This document shows, piece by piece, positions 33,801 through 45,231 of a DNA stretch of 64,000 nucleotides. Both the position numbers and the translations under genes were made by a program. Source of the stretch: Hirundichthys speculiger (taxonomy: Eukaryota; Chordata; Actinopteri; Beloniformes; Exocoetidae); NCBI GenBank assembly GCA_018398805.1, contig JAGFBZ010000342.1, forward strand, positions 828,001 to 892,000, in the 5' to 3' direction. Below the pieces are notes generated by a model. That model had not been told where the DNA came from and did not search any database. It saw only the letters and a program-made list of their open reading frames with translations. Positions within the stretch are counted from its first letter, which is position 1. Every line of letters starts with the position of its first letter.

Positions 33801-35994
33801 AGGTGTAGAGACACTCCTCCAGGTGTAGAGACGCTCCTCCAGGTGTAGAGACACTCCTTCAGGTGTAGAGACGCTCGTCCAGGTGTAGAGACGCTCCTCC
33901 AGGAGTAGAGACGCTCCTTCAGGTGTAGAGACGCTCCTTCAGGTGTAGAGACGCTCCTCCAGTTGTAGAGACGCTCTTCCAGGTGTAGAGACACTCCTGC
34001 AGGTGTAGAGATGCTCCTCCAGGTGTAGAGACGCTCTTCCAGGTGAAGAGACACTCCTCCAGTTGTAGAGATGCTCCTCCAGGTGTAGAGACGCTCCTCC
34101 AGGAGTAGAGATGCTCTTCCAGGTGTAGAGACGCTCCTCCAGGTGTAGAGACGCTCCTCCAGGTGTAGAGACGCTCTTCCAGGTGTAGAGACGCTCCTCC
34201 AGGAGTAGAGACGCTCCTCCAGGTGTAGAGATGCTCTTCCAGGTGTAGAGACGCTCCTCCAGGTGTAGAGATGCTCCTCCAGGGTGAGAGACGCTCTTCC
34301 AGGTGTAGAGACGCTCTCCAGGAGTAGAGACGCTCCTCCAGGAGTAGAGACGGTCCTCCAGGAGTAAAGACGCTCTTCCAGGTGTAGAGACGCTCCTCCA
34401 GGAGTAGAGACGCTCCTCCAGGAGTAGAGACGGTCCTCCAGGAGTAGAGACGCTCCTCCAGCAGTAGAGACGCTCCTCCAGGAATAGAGACGCTCGCCTA
34501 GGTGTAGAGACGCTCCTCCAGGTGTAGAGACGCTCCTCCAGCAGTAGAGACGCTCCTCCAGCAGTAGAGACGCTCCTCCAGGAGTAGAGATGCTCCTCCA
34601 GGTGTAGAGATGCTCCTCTAGGAGTAGAGACGCTCCTCCAGGAGTAGAGACGCCCCTTCAGGTGTAGAGAAGTTCCTACAGGTGTAGACATTCCTCCAGG
34701 TGTAGAGACGCTCCTCCAGCAGTAGAGATGCTCCTCCAGGTGTAGAGACACTCCTTCAGGTGTAGAGATGGTCCTTCAGGAGTAGAGACGCTCCTCCAGG
34801 TGTAGAGACTCTCCTCCAGGAGTAAAGACGCTCCTCCAGGTGTAGAGACACTCCTTCAGGTGTAGAGACGCTCCTCCAGGAGTAAAGACGCTCCTCCAGG
34901 TGTAGAGACGCTCCTTTAGGTGTAGAGATGCTCCTCCAGTAGTAGAGACACTACTCCAGGAGTAGAGACGGTCCTCCAAGTGTAGAGACTGCTCCTCCAG
35001 GAGTAGAGACGCTCCTCCAGGTGTAGAGATGCTCCTACAGGAGTAGAGACGCTCCTCCAGGAGTAGAGATGCTCCTCCAGAATTAGAGATGCTCCTCCAG
35101 GTGTAGAGACACTCCTCCAGCAGTAGAGATGCTCCTCCAGGAGTAGAGATGCTCCTTCAGGTGTAGAGAAGTTCCTACAGGTGTAGACGCTCCTCCAGGT
35201 GTAGAGACGCTCCTCCAGCAGTAGAGACGCTCCTCCAGGTGTAGAGATGCTCCTCCAGGTGTAGAGACTTTCTTCCAGTAGTACAGACGCTCCTCCAGGT
35301 GTAGAGACGCTCCTTCAGGTGTAGAGACGCTCTTTCAGGAGTAGAGACGCTCCTCCAGGAGTCGAGACACTCCTCCAGGTGTAGAGACGCTCCTCCAGGT
35401 GTAGAGACTTTCTTCCAGTAGTACAGACGCTCCTCCAGGTGTAGAGACGCTCCTTCAGGTGTAGAGACGCTCTTTCAGAAGTAGAGACGCTCCTCCAGGA
35501 GTCGAGACACTCCTCCAGGTGTAGAGACGCTCCTTCATGTGTAGAGACGCTCCTCCAGGTGTAGAGACCCTCCTCCAGGTGTAGAGATGCTCCTCCAGGT
35601 GTAGAGACGCTCTTCCAGGTGTAGAGACACTCCTCCAGGTGTAGAGATGCTCCTCCAGGTGTAGAGATGCTCCTCCAGGTGTAGAGACACTCCTCCAGGT
35701 GTAGAGATGCTCCTCCAGGTGTAGAGATGCTCCTCCAGGTGTAGAGACCCTCCTCCAGGTGTAGAGATGCTCCTCCAGGTGTAGAGATGCTCCTCCAGGT
35801 GTAGAGATGCTCCTCCAGGTGTAGAGACCCTCCTCCAGGTGTAGAGACCCTCCTCCAGGTGTAGAGATGCTCCTCCAGGTGTAGAGACGCTCCTCCAGAT
35901 GTTGAGACCCTCCTCCAGGTGTAGAGACGCTCCTCCAGGTGTAGAGACCCTCCTCCAGGTGTAGAGACGCTCCTCCAGGTGTAGAGACGCTCCT
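30839..35994 (-). repeat. 20-bp minisatellite, right block, about 5.2 kb
   Basis: This continues the array at 28891-29723, with roughly 258 further units of AGACGCTCCTCCAGGTGTAG. Register is mostly exact, with local disturbances near 31540-31950, 32140-32290, 34310-34320 and 34690-34700. Variant units group into higher-order repeats: the block at 35261-35400 recurs at 35401-35540 (140 bp, seven units), and a patterned block near 31141-31330 recurs near 33391-33580. The long open frame at 30729-32774 (681 codons, minus strand) and similar ones are by-products of the stop-free repeat. CAGGTG, an E-box, is present in most units. Confidence 0.97.
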
Positions 35995-37264
35995 GTTGTC
36001 ATAGTGACCCATCATTACAGACGCTTTAAAAAAATCCGTGAGGCTCGCCGGCAGAAATGTCCCCAGAGCGGCGCGCCAATAAAAAGTGTTGTTGGAAAAA
36101 TAATTAATAACAGAAGGAAACTCATGAGGAAATCAAAAGCAGGAAGACACGATGTTGCCAGATTTACTGCGGCAGGCTGCCACGGCGGATAAATCCTCCA
36201 CCACATTTGTGTTTATTGTATTTTCGTTACATCTGTGGCGACAGAGGGGCCGAAGAAACCCGGATGATTTAATCTCCCCTCTAACGTTTCTGGTTTTCAG
36301 ACCGAGGGGGGTCCATTGACGGCCGCTGACAGCTTGATTTGTCAGCGAGCGTCTGGATGTGCTGTCTCAGGAAAACACACCGCAAATTGCAAATGTTATC
36401 CCCCCCCCCGATCCCGCTTGATGAATGCGTACACTAAACGATGATGTATTTACAAGGAAAAACAACTTGTCAGTTGCGTGCGAAAATCCGGAAATTAATT
36501 AGTCTTGGATGTGCAGAAATCTGCTGCTGATAAAGGTACGATGAATCACGTATCCAGACGTGACGGGACACAAATCAGATCCGCGGTTCCTGACCGTGAT
36601 GAACAGATGAAGGAAAACTATCAACTAAAGCGAACAATTAGCATGTCGGGCATGTCGGTCTGTGGCCTTCCCTCCGCCGTGTCCTTGTGGCGCGTCGATG
36701 ATCCGGCCTCCCATACAGATATTTGGTTTCCCTACGGACACACAAAGAATAGAAGAAAACTTACTGTGGCCAAGAAATATTAAATATTAAAGAGTGTCAC
36801 TGCACTGTCTCTGCACTTTACTGGCAAACGAGATGCTCGGTTTATTTCAAATGAGGCACAAAAGACCTGAAAAACCCGTGGAGCTGAGACTGGCGGTGTG
36901 CTGTGAGGGTGCTGCGGGGGATCTGCAGGCTTCACCAAATCACCCTGCGGTTTTTGCGTTTAAAGAGCGGGAGATGACGGCACAGACGAGCACGTTGCGC
37001 ACAGAGAAAGGCTGCCTCGGCAGATAAGACGAGGTCTCCGCGTCCTACCAGATGTTGTAGTTTTGGTCAGTGACTGATTTTGCAGCAAAAAAAAGCAAAG
37101 CAAATCTTTTGAAGGGGCCGAGCTGCAGGTCCATCAGAGCTGGAGGAATCTATTCAGAGTCCTGCAATTACGAAACGTGTATTTTTAAAGAAAAAAGATT
37201 AATGTGAATTACTGCGATGTTTGTAAGAATTTAAAAGTATTTACATCACTAATTAAACTGCATG
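35995..37264. other. 1.3 kb without recognisable gene
   Basis: Unique-looking sequence between two arrays. Homeobox-type AT-rich words (AATTAATAA near 36101, AATTAATTAG near 36493) occur. Short frames on both strands have no domain. It may include conserved non-coding DNA, which cannot be judged from one genome. Confidence 0.4.
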
Positions 37265-39055
37265 CATCCCAGTATCCTGGCATCCCAGTATCCTAGCATC
37301 CCAGTATCCTAGCATCCCAGCATCCTAGCATCCCAGCATCCCAGCATCATAGTATCCCAGTATCCTAGCATCCCCAGCATCCTAGCATCCCAGCATCCCA
37401 GCATCCCAGTATCCTAGCATCCCAGCATCCCAGCATCCCAGTATCCTAGCATCCCAGCATCCCAGTATCCTAGCATCCCAGTATCCTAGCATCATAGTAT
37501 CCCAGCATCCCAGCATCTTAGCATCCCAGCATCCTAGCATCATAGTATCCCAGCATCCTAGTATCCCAGCATCCTAGCATCCCAGCATCCTATTATCCCA
37601 GCATCCCAGCATCCTAGCATTGTAGTATCCCAGCATCTTAGTATCCCAGCATCCTAGCATCATAGTATCCCAGCATCTTAGTATCCCAGCATCCCAGCAT
37701 CCTAGCATCGTAGTATCCCAGCATCTTAGTATCCCAGCATCCTAGCATCATAGTATCCCAGCATCCTATTATCCCAGCATCCCAGCATCCTAGCATCGTA
37801 GTATCCCAGCATCTTAGTATCCCAGCATCCTAGCATCCCAGCATCCTAGCATCGTAGTATCCCAGCATCTTAGTATCCCAGCATCCTAGCATCCCAACAT
37901 CCTAGCATCATAGTATCCCAGCATCTTAGTATCCCAGCAACCCAGCATCACAGAATCCTAGCATCCCAGCATCCTACCATAATAGTATCTCAGCATCTTA
38001 GTATCCCAGCATCCTAGCATCCCAGCATCCTAGCATCCCAGTATTCCAGTATCCCTGTATCCCAGTATCCTAGCATCCCAGTATCCTAGCATCCCAGCAT
38101 CCTTGCATCCCAGCATCCCAGTATCCTAGCATCCCAGCATCCCAGTATCCTAGCATCCCAGTATCCTAGCATCATAGTATCCCAGCATCCCAGCATCTTA
38201 GCATCCCAGCATCCCAGCATCCTAGCATCATAGTATCCCAGCATCCCAGCATCTTAGCATCCCAGCATCCTAGTATCCCAGTATCCTAGCATCCCAGCAT
38301 CCTATTATCCCAGCATCCTAGCATCGTAGTATCCCAGCATCTTAGTATCCCAGCATCCTAGCATTCCAGCATCCTAGCATCATAGTATCCCAGCATCTTA
38401 GTATCCCAGCATCCCAGCATCCCAGAATCCTAGCATCCCAGCATCCCAGTATCCTAGCATCCCAGCATCCCAGTATCCTAGCATCCCAGCATCCTAGCAT
38501 CCCAGTATCCTAGCATCCCAGCATCCTAGCATCCCAGCATCCTAGTATAATAGTATCCCAGCATCTTAGCATCCCAGCATCCTAGCATCCCAGCATCCTA
38601 TTATCCCAGCATCCTAGCATCCCAGCATCCTAGCATCGTAGTATCCCAGCATCTTAGTATCCCAGCATCCTAGCATCCCAGCATCCTAGCATCATAGTAT
38701 CCCAGCATCCTAGTATCCCAGCATCCTAGCATCCCAACATCCTAGCATCATAGTATCCCAGCATCTTAGTATCCCAGCATCCCAGCATCCCAGAATCCTA
38801 GCATCCCAGCATCCTAGCATCATAGTATCTCAGCATCTTAGTATCCCAGCATCCTAGCATCCCAGCATCCTAGCATCCCAGTATTCCAATCTCCCTGTAT
38901 CCCAGCATCCTAGCATCCTAGCATCCCAGCATCCCAGTATCCTAGCATCCCAGCATCCTAGCATCCCAGCATCCTAGCATCATAGCATCCCAGCATCCCA
39001 GTATCCCAGCATCCCAGTATCCTAGCATCCCAGGATCCTAGCATCCCAGTATCGC
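37265..39055 (+). repeat. 8-bp minisatellite, about 1.8 kb
   Basis: Tandem octamers of the form (C/T)ATCC(C/T)AG, with CATCCCAG, CATCCTAG, TATCCCAG, CATCTTAG, CATCATAG and CATCGTAG as the main variants, about 220 copies. The variants are ordered into longer units: CATCGTAG-TATCCCAG-CATCTTAG-TATCCCAG recurs at about 37616, 37705, 37793 and 37851. A few 9-mers and 7-mers disturb the register. Confidence 0.95.
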
Positions 39056-39082
39056 AGCCCAGGGATGGTTAACACCTGGCAG

Positions 39083-39521
39083 TAGAGCTTAGCGATTTTT
39101 TTTCAATTCTGCGATATATATCGATATTTTATCAAGTGTTGAATTTCGATTTTTTTTTCAGCTGTGGGTATCAGTATTCTAAGTTTCTTTCAAAACCCTC
39201 ATGTCCCATCTTTAAAAGCTTGCAAGCAACAATTTGCACTGTTTAAACAAATGAAACTATTTTTCTCAACACATCTTTTATTCATTTTGTCCGGCATTTG
39301 GAAGCTGCATATCAGTCATAATGTGTTATTGATGTTTTCAGTTCAATTAATTCAAACAAAGTCATTGGAACACTCACAAGATGTCACCAAAATCACTTTG
39401 TCCCTTTAAAATCTTTCAGAAAATGATGTAAATGTATCGTAAGATGAATATTGATATATATCGTATCATGAGCCGAATATCGTGTATCATATCGCCAGAT
39501 CAGTGCATCGCTACAGCCCTA
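39083..39521. mobile_element. hAT-type MITE
   Basis: Begins TAGAGCTTAGCGATTTTTTT and ends ATCGCTACAGCCCTA, an imperfect terminal inverted repeat. Both sub-terminal regions are rich in ATATATCG and ATCGTATC. The interior from AAAAGCTTGCAAGCAACAAT onward matches the element at 54447-55626. Flanking octamers do not match. No coding capacity. Confidence 0.72.
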
Positions 39522-41073
39522 ATGGACTCCTGGCTGCTCTGAAATGACCTCACACGATTTCCCAGATTGATGTTTGAGTAACAGTTGCTTCTCTGAGAAC
39601 GGCGCTGACACGTTTCCCTCTTGGTGTTGCGTGAACGCGCACCAGAACGCCGAAGACCAGGTAAACGGTCAAAAGGGCATGCTCCAGTAGAGGTGGTCGA
39701 GCATGTCTCATTTTTAACATTCCAGTCATTTTAAATGAAGGAGCCTACTTTGATCTGATCTAGGTGATCGCCGCCTGTCGAGCCGTACGAACGCTGGTTA
39801 CGTGTCGCGGAAAATTTTACAGTGGTATGAGGAACCTTTCCGGTTGTGCTTCACGGTACAACAGCGTAACAGAGAGGATTTCTTATTTATTATCTCTCCA
39901 GAGGTGATAGAGGGGTTCACGCAACGCTGAACAAATGACCAGCCCTCATTCTTGACCTTAAGATTACGATCAACTCCAAATGCCAGAGCGATCCAGAAAT
40001 GCCTTCGACGGCGTCGACACAACGGCGGCGTGTTCGTCTTTCCGTCTCACCCTCAGGCTTTCTGGGCTCCGGCGATTAGTCGATCGGGTTTAACTGTCCC
40101 GCCCACTCCTTTTCATGTGCTCTTTATTCCGATTTACTTCATTCTTCTCAGATTCTTGCCGCCCACTCTCCTCTTTTGTCCTCAACTCAGACGTTCAGTC
40201 CAATATCCTCATCTGCACGTCTCATTTGCCCAGTTCTTGTTCAGTTTCTTTTTTTTTTCTCTCATTTTGGACTGTGGATGGCATCAAAGTAACAATGACA
40301 TTTTGAGGGAAATATCACCGTGTCTGCGTCTGAACCCTGCCGAGGTCACGTCACCAAATATGTTCGAGTTTGTCAACGGAAAAGCTTTTTTATTTGTCTT
40401 CTCCTCTGTTTGAGAAAGACGGAAATTACACAAGGTGCTCTTAAGTGGAACGTCAAAGATCAGCCCTGATGCTTCGTTTGAAGCGGTAATAACAGAATAA
40501 TGATCTCTTCAGAGGCTCCGGCCACAGATCGGGACCTCCTTGAGTCGGTTTCATCGTCCTCCTGATGAGGGCCCAGCCTAATCACGAGGTGAGACGCTCA
40601 AGCCAAAGTGCAACTGCAGGCTTTGCACCTTAATGGCCGTCATTTGTCCGTGCCATATTGGGTGGTGATGGAATATCTTTATTGGGTAGATGAGGCCGTT
40701 TTAAATGCAATTAAAGCAATATCTTCCCCAGCGCCGCCCGGTCATAAATCACAGAGGAAAGAGGTAGAAAATGAGAAGAGCAAGAGAATGGAAAATAACA
40801 CCTACATATATATTTATAAAAATAAATAAATAAAAAAAAACTGGGGCTCTGATGACTCTATTAGATCTGAGCTTAAGGTGAAATCACTTTAAAGTCTATT
40901 TTTTTTTGCATGTGTGTCAGCACATGTGTTTTCTTTCTTTTTTTTTTTTTTTTTTGGGGGGGGGGGGGGTCAATGGTGTCAGCTGATTGTACAGCCAGAC
41001 TGACTTAGAATTAAAACCTCCACAACTAGCTGGAAGTACCAAGTTTTCTGGACTAGAAGTCACATCAGATTAT
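39522..41073. other. 1.5 kb without recognisable gene
   Basis: No exon is supported. A poly-T/poly-G tract lies at about 40939-40969. The stretch 40560-40760, with TTTATTGGG and CAATTAAAGC words and balanced composition, is unlike the surrounding repeats and could be conserved non-coding DNA (inference only). Confidence 0.4.
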
Positions 41074-43145
41074 TCTTCCATCTGTGGACTCGTTCCTCCA
41101 TCTGTGGACTCGTTCCTCCATCTGTGGACTCGTTCCTCCATCTGTGGACTCATTCCTTCATCTGTGGACCTTTTTCCTCCGTCTTTGGACTCATTCCTCC
41201 ATCTGTGGACTCGTTCCTTCATCTGTGGACCTTTTTCCTCCATCTGTGGACTCATTCCTCCATCTGTAGACTCGTTCCTCCATCTGTGGACTCGTTCCTC
41301 CATCTGTGGACTCGTAACTCCATCTGTGGACTCGTTCTTCCATCTGTGACTCGTCCCTCCATCTGTGACTCGTCCCTCCATCTGTGACTCGTTCCTCCAT
41401 CTGTGGACTCGTTCCTCCATCTGTGGACTCGTTCCTCCATCTGTGGACTCGTTCCTCCTCTGTGGACTCGTTCCTCCATCTGTGGACTCGTTCCTCTATC
41501 TGTGGACTCGTTCCTTCATCTGTGGACCTTTTTCCTCCATCTGTGGACTCATTCCTCCATCTGTAGACTCGTTCCTCCATCTGTGGACTCGTTCCTCCAT
41601 CTGTGGACTCGTTCCTCCATCTGTGGACTCGTTCCTCTATCTGTGGACTCGTTCCTTCATCTGTGGACCTTTTTCCTCCATCTGTGGACTCATTCCTCCA
41701 TCTGTAGACTCGTTCCTCCATCTGTGGACTCGTTCCTCCATCTGTGGACTCGTTCCTCCATCTGTGGACTCGTAACTCCATCTGTGGACTCGTTCCTCCA
41801 TCTGTGACTCGTCCCTCCATCTGTGACTCGTCCCTCCATCTGTGACTCGTCCCTCCATCTGTGACTCGTCCCTCTATCTGTGACTCGTTCCTCCATCTGT
41901 GGACTCGTTCCTCCATCTGTGGACTCGTTCCTCTATCTGTGGACTCGTATCTCCATATGTGGACTCATCCCTCCATCTGTGGACTCGTTCCTCCATCTGT
42001 GGACCTTTTTCCTCCGTCTTTGGACTCATTCCTCCATCTGTGGACTCGTTCCTTCATCTGTGGACCTTTTTCCTCCGTCTTTGGACTCATTCCTCCATCT
42101 GTGGACTCGTTCCTTCATCTGTGGACCTTTTTCCTCCGTCTTTGGACTCATTCCTCCATCTGTGGACTCGTTCCTTCATCTGTGGACCTTTTTCCTCCAT
42201 CTGTGGACTCATTCCTCCATCTGTAGACTCTTTTCTCCATCTGTGGACTCGTTCCTCCATCTGTGGACTTGTTCCTCCATCTGTGGACTCGTTCCTCCAT
42301 CTGTGGACTCGTAACTCCATCTGTAGACTCGTTCCTCCATCTGTGACTTGTCCCTCCATCTGTGACTCGTCCCTCCATCTGTGACTTGTTCTTCCATCTG
42401 TGGACTCGTTCCTCCATCTGTGGACTCGTTCCTCTATCTGTGGACTCGTATCTCCATCTGTGGACTCATCCCTCCATCTGTGGACTCGTTCCTCCATCTG
42501 TGGTCTCGTTCCTCCATCTGTGACTCGTCCCTCCATCTGTGGACTCGTTCCTCCATCTGTGGACTCATCCCTCCATCTGTGGACTCGTTCCTCCTTCTGT
42601 GGACTCGTATCTCCATCTGTGAACTCGTCCCTCCATCTGTGACTTGTCCCTCCATCTGTGGACTCGTTCCTCCATCTGTGGACTCATCCCTCCATCTGTG
42701 GACTCGTTCCTCCATCTGTGAACTCGTTCCTCCATCTGTGACTTGTCCCTCCATCTGTGGACTCGTTCCTCCATCTGTGGACTCGTTCCTCCATATGTGG
42801 ACTCAACCCCTTCATCTGTGGACTCGTTCCTCCATCTGTGGAGTCATCCCTCCATCTGTGGACTCATTCCTCCATCTGTGACTCGTCCCTCCATCTGTGA
42901 CTTGTCCCTCCATCCGTGGACTCGTTCCTCCGTCTGTGGACTCATCCCTCCATCTGTGGACTTGTTCCTCCATCTGTGGACTCATTCCTCCATCTGTGGA
43001 CTCGTTCCTCCATCTGTGGACTCGTTCCTCCGTCTGTGGACTCATCCCTCCATCTGTGGACTTGTTCCTCCATCTGTAGACTCATCCCTCCATCTGTGGA
43101 CTTGTTCCTCCGTCTGTGGACTCGTACCTCCATCTTTATCCATCT
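41074..43145 (+). repeat. Second 20-bp minisatellite, about 2.1 kb
   Basis: Tandem units of TCGTTCCTCCATCTGTGGAC (20 bp) with a 19-bp form lacking one G (TCTGTGAC) and variants CATT, TTGT, CCC and CGTC, about 104 copies. A marker variant with CCTTTTTCC recurs at about 61-bp spacing (42004, 42065, 42126, 42187) and at 141 bp (41527, 41668), showing higher-order units of three and seven monomers. Stop-free translation in both directions yields many spurious frames. Each unit contains CATCTG, an E-box-type word. Confidence 0.96.
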
Positions 43146-45231
43146 TTCAGTCCGTTGTTCTCCTTCTCTGATTGGTTCATAGCTGTCAGAGGGTTCCTCT
43201 GCTTTTCTTCAGTCTCTGACTAGTTTCTCATCTCTCCATCTTTCTGCTCCGTTACTGTTTTCAGCTGCAGATTTTATCATCTTCACTTTAAATTCTGCAG
43301 TAGAGATTTTCTTTTTGGTCTCATATCTGTGTTTCTCAGTCTTTATGGTTTACTCTTTTCTTTTTTTTCAGTATCAGTGTTCAGTTGTCGTAAGCGTAGA
43401 CGATGTCATGTTGTTGTCATGGAGACATGGAGGATATTTGGATATATAAGCCACTTTAACATAAGTCGCAGGACCAGACAAACTACTAAATAAAATCCAG
43501 TATGTTGTTCAAACCAAGCAGACGTCAGCAGTCCAGTGGCGTAAATCAACCACCACGACAGAGGGAGGCGCGCTGTTTGACGCCATGCACTGGACGGCGC
43601 CGACAAATTTTCCGCACCGATCCTCTCCGCTAGCAGACCGCACGTGACGTAAAAAGTGACGAATGTCACCGATGCACCGACGAAAGCTTTTTCAACACGC
43701 GGTCGATGAACCGGACGTCGCACGCGTCGATGTTCTCGGCAACCGCCTCCCGAACGCCTGAAACACAGTGCCGTTGACGCAGTTCTGTGGTTTGGCGCTC
43801 ACGTCCATGACGTCCGTTGAACCGCTGTGAGGCAAATAGACTTTCCTAACTAATACATCCCATAATCCCCCGTACAGAAGGAAAGGTTGTCTTCAGTGAG
43901 TAACAAAAGTCAAATTCTCCTGTTGGTTTAAATTGTACGATACTGTTGACATCAACTTCATAGATCTACAAGGGGTTAGTGAACAAGACGGACTTTGAGC
44001 AGGATTTACAGTGTTATTCCCTGTGGTTTCCTTTAGTGTCCTAATGTGGCTGAATGTTCCCAAACTTCACCTTTGACCTCAAATAAGCAGTTTTTTGACT
44101 CTCACTCACCAGGGATGCAGACATAGTAAACTTTACACCTGAAAGCATAAGCCCGCGTCCTTAAAAGCGCCGCAGAGCGACATTGAAAGGCTGTCATCGT
44201 CCTTCAGGGAAGACGGCGTCCACGCACCCCTCAGATTGAAACTGTCATTTCCCGCCTCTGCTCTCTGAGTGCACCTGACATGCGACAAATGCAGGCAAAT
44301 GATCGTGGTCTTTTTGACGGGGGTCTCACATTTCATGTCAGCGACACGCCAGGCGGAGCTATTTGCCGGAGACGCTGTCAGTCAATGTTTCTGACAGCTG
44401 CCGTCACAGATCCAGTCGGCTCGCCTCACCTGCGCGACCTTCACCGGCACCGACGCCCACGCGCCGAAGCGGTGAATGACAGCAGGCACGCCCGCGCAAA
44501 CACGCACTCCAGTAAATGCAGAGCGGCCGTGTTCGGGATGACAGGCTGTCCTGTTCGGCGAGTAACGAATTTATATCGTCTGTCAGCATCGCTGAAGGAC
44601 GGCAGAGGTTCTGCCTCGACGGGAAGGACACGCACTCGAGGTCTGAACGCCGCTGCTTTTATGAAAACCCATAAGAAACCAGATCTACCCTGGAAATATG
44701 TCAGGGATAGATAAATGTACGGAGAGGGAAGATGGGTGGAAGCAGCAAGAACTCTCACAAGCTTTATCTTTTATAGGAACACAAAAAAAAAGAAGCACAG
44801 ATCTGGTCGGTTTTTTGTGTTTGATTTTTTTTCTTTTTCTTGTATTTTCTCATTTTTATACAACTCTGTTTCCCTGTTTTCTCTTTCACAGCACATCTTC
44901 AAAAGCAGGCTGTTAACTCACACGAATGTGTTTCACTTGTTCTACCAGCAGGAGAGTTTGTAGCTTTAAACCAAATTCTGCCCCATTTTGTTGTTTTTTA
45001 GCAGCGATGTCATGTTCGGTGCTTCTAACAGCGAGCCAGACAATCACTTCTGGAGAGCAAAGTGTGTTTATTGATTCAAAACCCCAACTATCAGTAGTGG
45101 GGCAATAAATGTTTAACAGAAGGTGATAAATATTTATGAAAGTCAGGGCTTTTTCTCTTTTTCAGCCGTGTAAATGTGTTCCATCGTTGTTTGAAGTGAG
45201 TAGAATAGTTTTATAGACATTGTGGATCTAT
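43146..45231. other. 2.1 kb without recognisable gene
   Basis: No supported gene. The segment 43430-43500 (ATATAAGCCACTTTAACATA, then AAGTCGCAGGACCAG) resembles a worn fragment of the CCGTATTTTC...TATAAG palindromic MITE family seen at 60782-61483. 44400-44690 is relatively CpG-rich, with overlapping open frames on both strands but no domain. Confidence 0.4.

Noticed and set aside
28891..35994. CRISPR-like regular repeats
   Set aside because: Units are contiguous with no unique spacers, and the genome is clearly eukaryotic. These are minisatellites.
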